DNA from: JBEVMS01 sp040508515 | GTDB taxonomy: Bacteria > Pseudomonadota > Gammaproteobacteria > Xanthomonadales > Rhodanobacteraceae | Length of the DNA stretch: 23,169 nt | Assembly: GCA_040508515.1 (NCBI GenBank) | Contig: JBEVMS010000144.1 | Span: forward strand, 1-23,169 | Reading direction: 5' to 3' | In this document: positions 14,429 to 21,128 of the stretch, piece after piece | Position numbering within the stretch: position 1 is the first letter of the stretch | How the letters are laid out: every line of letters starts with the position of its first letter | Program-made: the position numbers and the translations under genes | The notes under the pieces: model-generated | Seen by the model: the letters and a program-made list of their open reading frames with translations, nothing else | Database searches by the model: none | Told to the model about the DNA's origin: nothing

Positions 14429-16162
14429 CTGAGCAGGGCGGTTAAGTTCAAGCGGCTGCGGCATTTTGCGGCAAGTAGCATGATTTTGCTGGGGGCGGCC
14501 GGTTGCACCACGCTGCCTGTTGCCGACCGTCCCACACCGACCCAGAGCCAGCCGTTGCAGCACGCGACGGTGGTCACCACCGATGCCCAGCACGATCTGC
14601 TGGCGCAATTGCTAGTGGGCGACATGGCGCTGGGGCGGACCGATCTCAAGGCGGCGTCACGTTCTTACGCCAACGCCATGGCGGTTTCGGACGATCCCAA
14701 GGTCGCCGAGCAGGCCGCCTTGCTGTCGATCGCGGTGCACGATGACCAGGCTGCCGCCGCGGCGATCGATCGCTGGCAGGTGTTGGGCGGCACGCCAGCA
14801 CAATTGGCGCAGGCGCGCGCGCAGTTGGCGTTGTCGCAAGGCAAGACCGCGCTGGCGCAGCAGCAACTGGAGCGGCTGGTGGACAGTGGCGATGCGGATG
14901 CGTGGCGCCAGTTCGGTCGTGTATTGCTGAGCGCGCGCGACGCGGCGCAGGCCGCGCAATTGCTGCAGGCGATCGCCACGCCACAGCGCCTTCCCGCCGA
15001 TGCGCAGGCGTGGCTGGCGATGAGTGAATTGAGCCTCAAGCTTGGCCGCACGGCCTATGCACAGCAGTTGGCCGATGCGGCGCTCAAGCGCTTCCAAAGC
15101 GCCGATACCTACGCCTGGGCCGCGCAGATGAAATACCGCGCCGGCGATCTGGCGGGGGGGCATGCGCTGTTTGAGCAGGGGCTAGCCAAGGATCCGAAAA
15201 ACCTTCGCCTGCGCCTGGCGTATGCCAGCGTGCTCGGCCAGACGGGAGATTTTGCCGCCGCCAGCAAACTGCTGGATAGCGGCGTACAAAGCGCCGACAC
15301 CTTTGCCCTGCGCGCTGCGCTGGCGGCGCGCACTAATGACAAATCCGCGATGCGGCGGATCTACGCCCAATTGCAACAAAGCCCGCCCCCGGTGCAGCAG
15401 GCCAGCTACTTCCTACTCGGTCAATTGGCCGAAACGCTCGATCGCAATGATGAGGCGCTGAACTGGTACGACCAGGTGGGCGACGACGATGCACATGCCT
15501 TCGATGCCGACCTGCGCAGTGCGGTGATCCTGCAAGGGCAGGGCAAAAGCGATCAGGCGCATGAGATTCTCAATCAGTTGCAAGGCGATTATCTCAACGA
15601 GCCGCCCCAACTGCGACGCGTCTATGAAGTGGATGCCGAGCTCTACATGCGCGACGGCAATTTCTCGCAGGCCGAAGCCGCTTATGGCCGGGCGTTGCAA
15701 GTGGTGCCGGACGACCCGGCGCTGCTTTACGGACGTGGCCTGGCCTACGCTGAAAACGGCAAGATCGATCCGGCGATCGCCGACTTCCGCCGCCTGCTCG
15801 AACTCAAGCCCGGCGATGTCGATGCCAGCAATGCGCTGGGCTTCACCCTGGTCGATGCCAATCGCGACTTGCCGGAAGCCGAGCAGTTGATCACGCATGC
15901 GCGCGCGGCGCGCCCGAACGATGCCTCGATCGCCGATTCCTGGGGCTGGCTGCAATTTCGCTTGGGCCACCTCGATCAGGCCGAGCAGGTCTTGCGCGCG
16001 GCCTGGCAGGCGGCCAAGGACGCCGACGTCGGCGTGCATCTGGGTGAGGTGTTATGGCAGCAAGGGCGCAAGGACGAAGCACGCAAGATTTTCGACCAGG
16101 TGCGCCGCGAAGAGCCGAAGAACGCCAGCCTCAGCGAGGCGCTACGGCGGTTGGGGGCATGA
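14426..16162 (+). CDS. Tetratricopeptide repeat lipoprotein
   Basis: A 578-residue protein starting at GTG. The N-terminus has basic residues, a short hydrophobic core (SSMILLGAAGC) and a lipobox cysteine at about residue 27, so it should be an envelope lipoprotein. The rest is helical repeat sequence with clear TPR units, best seen in the C-terminal part around residues 410-440 (YGRALQVVPDDPALLYGRGLA), 440-475, 475-510 and 530-575. The same kind of TPR protein sits between hemA and lolB in pseudomonads and xanthomonads, and the position here fits. The function is unknown; a scaffolding role in outer-membrane biogenesis is plausible from its partner lolB but is inference. The TGA overlaps the lolB ATG by 4 bases. 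Confidence 0.9.
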   Translation: MLSRAVKFKRLRHFAASSMILLGAAGCTTLPVADRPTPTQSQPLQHATVVTTDAQHDLLAQLLVGDMALGRTDLKAASRSYANAMAVSDDPKVAEQAALLSIAVHDDQAAAAAIDRWQVLGGTPAQLAQARAQLALSQGKTALAQQQLERLVDSGDADAWRQFGRVLLSARDAAQAAQLLQAIATPQRLPADAQAWLAMSELSLKLGRTAYAQQLADAALKRFQSADTYAWAAQMKYRAGDLAGGHALFEQGLAKDPKNLRLRLAYASVLGQTGDFAAASKLLDSGVQSADTFALRAALAARTNDKSAMRRIYAQLQQSPPPVQQASYFLLGQLAETLDRNDEALNWYDQVGDDDAHAFDADLRSAVILQGQGKSDQAHEILNQLQGDYLNEPPQLRRVYEVDAELYMRDGNFSQAEAAYGRALQVVPDDPALLYGRGLAYAENGKIDPAIADFRRLLELKPGDVDASNALGFTLVDANRDLPEAEQLITHARAARPNDASIADSWGWLQFRLGHLDQAEQVLRAAWQAAKDADVGVHLGEVLWQQGRKDEARKIFDQVRREEPKNASLSEALRRLGA

Positions 16163-16776
16163 GGGCGACGCGATGGTTTGCGGCGCTGACGATCCTGGGG
16201 CTGGCCGGCTGCGCCAGCGTGCCGCCGCCGCGTCTCGGCAGTCCAGGCGATGCCGGTTTGGTAGCCGAGCAAGTGGCGCGCGAACAAGCGCTGGGTAAGC
16301 TCAGCGATTGGCATCTTGAGGGTCGCCTGGGCATCACCAACAGCGACGATTCGCGCGGCAGCGGCAGTGGCAGCCTCAATTGGACGGAGCAGGGTGGCAC
16401 GTATGTATTCACCGTCGATGGCGCGTTCGGCAACAGTTTTCGCTTGAGCGGCGGTCCGGACGGCGCGCTGCTGGAGGGTGTCGGCAAGCAGCCGCTGCGC
16501 GACGCCGACGCCGAAGCCCTGATGCAACGCGCGGTGGGCTGGAGCGTGCCGCTGGTCGAGCTGCGCGCCTGGGTGTTGGGGCTGCGCGCGGCGGGCAGTC
16601 CGGCCCAGTTGAGCTTTGGCGTCGATCGCCTGCCGGCGGTGTTGCAGCAGGACGGTTGGCGGGTGGAATACCGCGATTGGGATACCAGCCGGCAACCGGC
16701 CTTGCCGACCTTCGTGGTCGCTTCCAAGCCGCCGTATGCGGTGCGCCTGGCGATCAAGTCGTGGCAGCTGAAGTGA
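16159..16776 (+). CDS. lolB: Outer-membrane lipoprotein receptor LolB
   Basis: A 205-residue lipoprotein with signal peptide and lipobox ILGLAGC (Cys18). The mature part carries LGKLSDWHLEGRLGI near residue 48 and, at the end, PALPTFVVASKPPYAVRLAI, both typical of LolB. LolB accepts lipoproteins from the periplasmic carrier LolA and inserts them into the inner leaflet of the outer membrane. The ATG at 16159 is preceded by a GGGGG run and overlaps the stop of the TPR gene; upstream codons in this frame are antisense-like and are not part of the protein. The lolB-ispE neighbourhood is classical in gammaproteobacteria. Confidence 0.93.
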   Translation: MRATRWFAALTILGLAGCASVPPPRLGSPGDAGLVAEQVAREQALGKLSDWHLEGRLGITNSDDSRGSGSGSLNWTEQGGTYVFTVDGAFGNSFRLSGGPDGALLEGVGKQPLRDADAEALMQRAVGWSVPLVELRAWVLGLRAAGSPAQLSFGVDRLPAVLQQDGWRVEYRDWDTSRQPALPTFVVASKPPYAVRLAIKSWQLK

Positions 16777-16809
16777 GCGTGGCGTACCGCTTGAGTTAGC
16801 ATGCGCCTC

Positions 16810-16840
16810 CGCCTGGCCGGTTCCGGTCAGGCGTTCCTTC
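16810..16840 (+). terminator. Hairpin (terminator- or attenuator-like) between lolB and the GNAT-IspE gene
   Basis: CGCCTGGCCG (16810-16819) pairs along all 10 positions, one of them G-U, with CGGTCAGGCG (16824-16833) around a GTTC loop. It is followed by TTCCTTC, an interrupted pyrimidine tract rather than a clean U-run. It sits 34 bases past the lolB stop and 22 bases before the next ATG. It could attenuate transcription into the fusion gene or protect the lolB mRNA end. Confidence 0.45.
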
Positions 16841-16855
16841 GTGCCGGATCGCCCC

Positions 16856-18238
16856 ATGTCTTTTGTCATCGAACGCGCCATCGACGCGCAGATCGAGGCG
16901 CTGTGCGCCATCGAGCGCGCGGCCGTCCAACTGTTTCGCGGTCACGAAATCTGGCCAGCCTACGAAGTGGCGGAAATCCCGCCGGACATCCTGCGCGACG
17001 CGATCGCACGCGGTCATGTGTGGGTGGCGCTGAGCGAGGTGCGCGTGCCGGTCGGCTTCGTCTGCCTGGATACCGAGGAAGGCGGTCACGCGCTGGGTAT
17101 CGCCGAGCTGGACGTGCTGCCCGACTGGGGCCGCCGCGGCATCGGCAGCGCGCTGTTGGAGACAGCGATCGCCTGGGCGCGCGCGGCCGGCTATCGGCGC
17201 GTCGATCTGGGTACCTTGGCCGACGTGCCGTGGAACGCGCCGTTCTACGCCCGGCATGGTTTTGTGGTGGTCGACAAAAGCGACAAGGCGTTTGCGTTTG
17301 CGCGCGAGCGCGATCGTGAGAACGGCTTTCCCGACCACTTGCGTGTGTTCATGAGCAAGTCGCTGACGCCGCCGACGCCCGACGAATGGACGGTGTGGCC
17401 GGCGCCGGCCAAGCTCAATCTTTTTCTGCGCATCCTGGGTCGCCGCGAGGATGGCTACCACGAGCTGCAGACCGTGTTCCGCCTGCTCGATTGGGGCGAT
17501 GAGCTGCGTGTGCGGGTGCGCGCCGATGGCCGCATCGAGCGCGTGGGCGAAGTGCCCGGCGTGTCAGTGGAAAACGATCTGGCGTTGCGCGCGGCGCGGT
17601 TGCTGCAAGCGCATAGCGCCACCGCGCTGGGCGCGGATATCGAATTGATCAAGCGCGTGCCGATGGGCGGTGGTCTGGGCGGCGGCAGCTCGGATGCGGC
17701 CAGCGTGCTGGTGGCGCTCAATTGGCTGTGGAAGCTGGGGTTGGACGAGGACACCCTGGCCGAACTGGGACGCCAGCTCGGCGCCGATGTGCCGGTATTC
17801 GTGCGCGGGCGTTCGGCCTGGGCCAGCGGGATCGGCGATCGCATCAAGCCGATCCGTTTGCCGCCACGCTGGTACGTGGTGCTCGATCCGCACGAAGCGG
17901 TGCCGACGGCTGCACTTTTTGCTGCTTCTGAATTGACACGCGATGCTGCGCCGGCCACAATTTCCCTCTTCGTTTCCGGCGAAGTGGCGGATAACGCCTT
18001 TGAACCGGTAGTGCGTGCGCGTCACTCGCGGGTAGCAGCCGCGCTGGACTGGTTGGGCGAGTATGGCCTGGCACAGCTTTCCGGTAGCGGCGGCAGTGTT
18101 TTCCTCGAGACCGCCTCGCGCGAGCAGTTGGAAATGATCGTGCGGGCTTGCCCGCCGACGTTCACGGCGCAGGTCGCCGAGGGCGTCAATCGATCGCCGC
18201 TGCATGTGACCCTGGCGCGCTTTCGCGGCGAGTCCTAG
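16856..18238 (+). CDS. ispE: Fusion: GNAT N-acetyltransferase domain + 4-(cytidine 5'-diphospho)-2-C-methyl-D-erythritol kinase (IspE)
   Basis: One uninterrupted frame of 460 codons. Residues 1-165 are a GNAT acetyltransferase: ELDVLPDWGRRGIGSALLE (84-102) is the acetyl-CoA-binding motif A, and NAPFYARHGF (127-136) is the usual motif B region. From residue 166 (ATG at 17351) comes a complete IspE of 295 residues: PAPAKLNLFLRI, PMGGGLGGGSSDAAS (ATP-binding GHMP loop), LGADVPVFVRG with the catalytic-base aspartate, and LSGSGGSVFLE. IspE phosphorylates CDP-methylerythritol in the MEP isoprenoid pathway and is normally about 280-295 residues alone. The GNAT substrate is unknown. The start at ATG 16856 has GGAT 6 bases upstream. 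ATG 17351 has no visible Shine-Dalgarno sequence, which favours one fused product. The locus, between lolB and tRNA-Gln/prs, is the standard ispE position. Confidence 0.88.
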   Translation: MSFVIERAIDAQIEALCAIERAAVQLFRGHEIWPAYEVAEIPPDILRDAIARGHVWVALSEVRVPVGFVCLDTEEGGHALGIAELDVLPDWGRRGIGSALLETAIAWARAAGYRRVDLGTLADVPWNAPFYARHGFVVVDKSDKAFAFARERDRENGFPDHLRVFMSKSLTPPTPDEWTVWPAPAKLNLFLRILGRREDGYHELQTVFRLLDWGDELRVRVRADGRIERVGEVPGVSVENDLALRAARLLQAHSATALGADIELIKRVPMGGGLGGGSSDAASVLVALNWLWKLGLDEDTLAELGRQLGADVPVFVRGRSAWASGIGDRIKPIRLPPRWYVVLDPHEAVPTAALFAASELTRDAAPATISLFVSGEVADNAFEPVVRARHSRVAAALDWLGEYGLAQLSGSGGSVFLETASREQLEMIVRACPPTFTAQVAEGVNRSPLHVTLARFRGES

Positions 18239-18319
18239 GCGTCATCGACAAACTGAGCATACGGGCCGTAGGAGCGCGGCGATAGGTCGGCAGGAAGCCG
18301 GATGAAGAGCAACAACTAC

Positions 18320-18396
18320 TGGGGCGTCGCCAAGCTGGTTAAGGCACGGGATTTTGATTCCCGCATGCGCAGGTTCGAATCCTGCCGCCCCAGCCA
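18320..18396 (+). tRNA. tRNA-Gln (anticodon TTG)
   Basis: A full cloverleaf can be drawn. Acceptor TGGGGCG pairs with CGCCCCA (18386-18392). The anticodon stem CGGGA/TCCCG encloses the loop TTTTGAT with anticodon TTG. The T-arm is GCAGG-TTCGAAT-CCTGC. Discriminator G and encoded CCA end at 18396. It lies between ispE and prs, a conserved location for tRNA-Gln in pseudomonads and xanthomonads. I see no convincing separate promoter in the 80 bases before it, so it may be processed from a longer transcript. Confidence 0.97.
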
Positions 18397-18431
18397 TCCG
18401 ACTGTAGGCTTTGGTTTTTAGAGGACTGGCC

Positions 18432-19388
18432 GTGGATAGGTCCACCCCGATGCTGTTTACCGGCAATGCGCACCGCACGCTTGCCGAAGACGTCGCCCAA
18501 CGCCTGGGCATACCGCTGGGCAAGGCCCATGTGGGTACGTTCAGCGACGGCGAAGTACAGATCGAAATTGAAGAGAACGTCCGCCGGCAGGAAGTATTCG
18601 TGCTGCAGCCGACCGGTGCGCCAAGCGCTGAAAACCTCTTCGAATTGCTGGTTCTGGTTGATGCGCTCAAGCGCGCCTCGGCCGCCAGCGTCACCGCGGT
18701 GATTCCTTATTTTGGCTACGCGCGGCAGGACCGGCGCCCGCGTTCGGCGCGCGTTCCGATCACCGCCAAGCTGGCCGCCAAGATGATCGGCACCGCCGGC
18801 GTCGATCGCATGCTCACGGTCGATCTGCACGCCGATCAGATCCAGGGCTTTTTCGATATCCCGGTCGATAACGTCTATTCCTCGCCGGTGCTGCTGGCCG
18901 ATATCTGGCGCAACTACGGCCTGGATGACTTGATCGTGGTCAGCCCGGACGTCGGTGGCGTGGTGCGCGCGCGCGCGCTGGCCAAGCGGCTGGACGATGC
19001 CGATCTGGCGATTATCGACAAGCGCCGGCCCAAGGCCAACGTGGCCACGGTGATGAACATCATCGGCGAAGTCGACGGCAAGACCTGCGTGCTGGTCGAT
19101 GACATCGTCGACACCGCGGGCACCTTGTGCGCGGCGGCTGCGGCGTTGAAAGAGCGCGGCGCACGCAAGGTGGTGGCCTATTGCACGCATGCGGTGCTGT
19201 CCGGCGCAGCGATCCGAAACGTGGAAGGCTCGCAGCTCGATCAGCTGGTGGTGACCAACACCTTGCCGCTGCGTGCCGACGCGCAGGCCTGCGCCAAGAT
19301 TCGTGTGCTGTCGGTGGCCGAGTTACTGGCCGAGACAATCCGACGCATCGCCTTTGGCGAATCGGTCAGCTCGCTCTACGTCGATTAA
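18432..19388 (+). CDS. prs: Ribose-phosphate pyrophosphokinase (PRPP synthetase)
   Basis: A 318-residue enzyme that makes phosphoribosyl pyrophosphate from ribose-5-phosphate and ATP for nucleotide, histidine and tryptophan synthesis. Visible motifs are FSDGEVQIEIEENVR (substrate region), YFGYARQDRRPR (ATP-binding flexible region), VDLHADQIQGFFDIPVDN and the PRPP-binding loop VLVDDIVDTAGTL. Its length fits class I Prs. I prefer the GTG at 18432 because AGAGGA lies 6 bases upstream; the ATG at 18450 would cut 6 residues and has no ribosome binding site. An 8-bp hairpin without a U-tract (19389-19412) follows the stop directly. Confidence 0.96.
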   Translation: MDRSTPMLFTGNAHRTLAEDVAQRLGIPLGKAHVGTFSDGEVQIEIEENVRRQEVFVLQPTGAPSAENLFELLVLVDALKRASAASVTAVIPYFGYARQDRRPRSARVPITAKLAAKMIGTAGVDRMLTVDLHADQIQGFFDIPVDNVYSSPVLLADIWRNYGLDDLIVVSPDVGGVVRARALAKRLDDADLAIIDKRRPKANVATVMNIIGEVDGKTCVLVDDIVDTAGTLCAAAAALKERGARKVVAYCTHAVLSGAAIRNVEGSQLDQLVVTNTLPLRADAQACAKIRVLSVAELLAETIRRIAFGESVSSLYVD

Positions 19389-19695
19389 GCGCTGGCGGCG
19401 GTTCGTCAGCGCATGACGGGCGCGCGGGGCAGGGCTGGGCAGTCCGTTTCCGGCCGCTTCGGCTCTGTGTTCTTGCGAGATTGCGGCGGGTTTCTGCGCG
19501 CGGAGGGCTGACGGTGCTAGACTTATCGGCTCGCCCGATGGCAAACGTGGCCTCTTGAGGCATGTCGGTCCGCATGGCGGGTATCGGCTACGGGTCGCCC
19601 AGTGACGGCGAGTTGCGTTTCAAAAGACTCCTCTGGTCGCGGGGGAGTCATCCCAGGCCGCTGCGAAGCGGCATAACACTCCAAGGCAATTCAAC
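19389..19695 (+). other. 307-base intergenic leader between prs and rplY
   Basis: No gene is visible. The interval opens with a hairpin directly after the prs stop (GCGCTGGC 19389-19396 pairing with GTCAGCGC 19405-19412, one G-U) but without a T-run. TAGACT at 19518-19523 resembles a -10 box, but no good -35 sits 17 bases upstream. The last 70 bases hold two consecutive hairpins, annotated separately. A plus-strand frame from 19562 runs into rplY in another frame and looks like a chance ORF. Confidence 0.5.
19626..19672 (+). promoter_or_regulatory. Two tandem hairpins in the rplY 5' leader
   Basis: Hairpin 1 pairs GACTCCTC (19626-19633) with GGGGAGTC (19642-19649), 8 bp including one G-U, with loop TGGTCGCG. 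Hairpin 2 pairs GCCGCT (19657-19662) with AGCGGC (19667-19672) around the stable GNRA tetraloop GCGA. The second ends 23 bases before the rplY ATG, just upstream of AAGG. This arrangement suggests a structured translational leader, possibly for autogenous control by L25; that role is inference. Confidence 0.4.
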
Positions 19696-20391
19696 ATGTC
19701 CAAGACTCATGAAATCAAGGCGCAAAGCCGCAAGGACGAGGGGAAAGGTGCGAGCCGCCGCCTGCGTCATGCCGCTTACGTGCCGGCGATCGTCTACGGT
19801 GGCGACCAGCCGCCGCAGAGCATCCAGATCGAGCACAACACCATCCTGCTGTCGGCCAAGCACGAGTGGTTCTTCTCCTCGGTGCTCGATCTGAACATCG
19901 ACGGCACCGTGCAGAAGGTGCTGGTGCGCGACTGGCAGAAGCATCCGTACAAGCTGCAGATGTTGCACATGGATTTCCTGCGCGTCGATGAAAACGCCGT
20001 GGTACGCGTCAACGTGCCGCTGCACTTCCTCAACCAGGAAAAGTCGCCCGCCGCCAAGACCGCCGGCGTGGTGATCTCGCACAACCTGACCGAAGTGGAA
20101 GTGGCCTGCCTGCCGAAGGACCTGCCCGAGTTCATCGAGCTGGATCTGGGCGAGCTGGTCCCGGGCGCGATCGTGCATCTGTCGCAGGTGAAGTTGCCGG
20201 CCAATGTCGAGATTCCGGCGCTGGCGCTGGGTGAAGATCACGACATTGCCGTGGTCACCGCGCTGACCGTGCAGGAAGAAGTCGACGCCGCCCCGGCTGC
20301 GACCGAAGGCGAAGCGGCTCCGGCGGCTGGTAAGGCTGCACCTGCCAAGGCGGCTCCGGCGAAGGCTGCGCCCAAGGACGCCAAGAAGTAA
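19696..20391 (+). CDS. rplY: 50S ribosomal protein L25 (general stress protein Ctc form)
   Basis: A 231-residue protein of the long, two-domain type. Residues 1-95 form the 5S-rRNA-binding L25 domain (QSRKDEGKGASRRLRHA, then YVPAIVYGG). Residues 100-195 form the TL5/Ctc C-terminal beta domain (NLTEVEVACLPKDLPEFIELD). The final 35 residues are a low-complexity tail rich in Ala, Pro and Lys (AAPAKAAPAKAAPKDAKK). It binds loop E of 5S rRNA in the large subunit. The short E. coli L25 has only the first domain. It precedes pth and ychF, a conserved order. Confidence 0.96.
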   Translation: MSKTHEIKAQSRKDEGKGASRRLRHAAYVPAIVYGGDQPPQSIQIEHNTILLSAKHEWFFSSVLDLNIDGTVQKVLVRDWQKHPYKLQMLHMDFLRVDENAVVRVNVPLHFLNQEKSPAAKTAGVVISHNLTEVEVACLPKDLPEFIELDLGELVPGAIVHLSQVKLPANVEIPALALGEDHDIAVVTALTVQEEVDAAPAATEGEAAPAAGKAAPAKAAPAKAAPKDAKK

Positions 20392-20397
20392 GCCGTC

Positions 20398-20428
20398 ATG
20401 GCGCGCGCCGCTTGCGGTGGCGCGCCAT
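20398..20428 (+). repeat. Long inverted repeat / hairpin between rplY and pth
   Basis: ATGGCGCGCGCCG (20398-20410) folds back on CGGTGGCGCGCCAT (20415-20428) to give 13 base pairs, with one G-U pair, one bulged G and a CTTG loop. No T-run follows (GAGGTTTCG), so it is not a classical terminator. It begins 7 bases past the rplY stop and ends 20 bases before the pth start. It may stabilise the rplY mRNA end or reduce read-through into pth. Confidence 0.55.
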
Positions 20429-20448
20429 GAGGTTTCGCTTCCAGCGCC

Positions 20449-21042
20449 ATGGCGGGTCTTCGACTCATCGTCGGACTGGGTAATCCCGGTACCGAATACC
20501 TCCGAACCCGGCACAATGCCGGGTTCTGGTTTGTGGACGCCCTGGCAGCGGCCGAGGGTGAGCGGTTCGGCTTCGACGGCAAGCTGCATGGGGAAACCTG
20601 CAAGCTGCGCATCGGCGGCGAGTCGGTGTGGCTGCTCAAGCCGGCCACCTTCATGAATAAAAGTGGCCTCGCGGTGGCATCGGCGCTGCGCTACTACAAG
20701 GTCGAGCCCGAAGAATGCCTGATCGCGCACGATGAGCTGGATTTGCCGGCCGGCACGGTGCGGCTGAAGTTTGATGGTGGTCATGGCGGCCAGAACGGCC
20801 TGCGCGATATCGTCGCCCATCTGGGGCATGCCAAGTTCCATCGGCTGCGCGTGGGCATCGGTCATCCGGGGCACAAGGACAAAGTTACCCCGTGGGTGCT
20901 GGGGCGCCCGTCGGTCGCCGATGAGCAAGCGATCATCGATGGCGTCGGCCGCGCGCTGGATGTGCTGCCGCTGGCGGTGCAGGGGCAGTTCGAACGCGCC
21001 ATGCTGCAGTTGCATACGCCGGCACAAGCAGGCCCGAAATAG
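20449..21042 (+). CDS. pth: Peptidyl-tRNA hydrolase
   Basis: A 197-residue enzyme of the bacterial Pth1 type that recycles peptidyl-tRNA dropped from ribosomes. It opens with LIVGLGNPGTEYLRTRHN, whose His22 is the catalytic histidine. KPATFMNKSG near residue 65 carries the substrate-binding Asn, and HDELDLPAGTVRLKFDGGHGGQNGL near 93-117 carries the catalytic Asp and the tRNA-binding segment. Length and motifs are normal. It lies between rplY and ychF, as in many proteobacteria. Confidence 0.97.
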   Translation: MAGLRLIVGLGNPGTEYLRTRHNAGFWFVDALAAAEGERFGFDGKLHGETCKLRIGGESVWLLKPATFMNKSGLAVASALRYYKVEPEECLIAHDELDLPAGTVRLKFDGGHGGQNGLRDIVAHLGHAKFHRLRVGIGHPGHKDKVTPWVLGRPSVADEQAIIDGVGRALDVLPLAVQGQFERAMLQLHTPAQAGPK

Positions 21043-21128
21043 TTCCAACCACCCTTTGAGACGCGTGACGCAAGCCATGTCGCATTCCATGTTTGGCTTG
21101 CCCCACCCGTTTCCCGATCGGAATTCCC

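Noticed and set aside
17300..17400. Possible frameshift joining two separate genes at the GNAT-IspE junction
   Set aside because: Both domains lie in the same frame with no stop, no homopolymer at the junction and no loss of conserved sequence on either side, so nothing in the sequence indicates an error; reads would still be needed to exclude one.
19518..19523. TAGACT as an rplY promoter -10 box
   Set aside because: No acceptable -35 hexamer lies 16-18 bases upstream, so I did not annotate it as a promoter.
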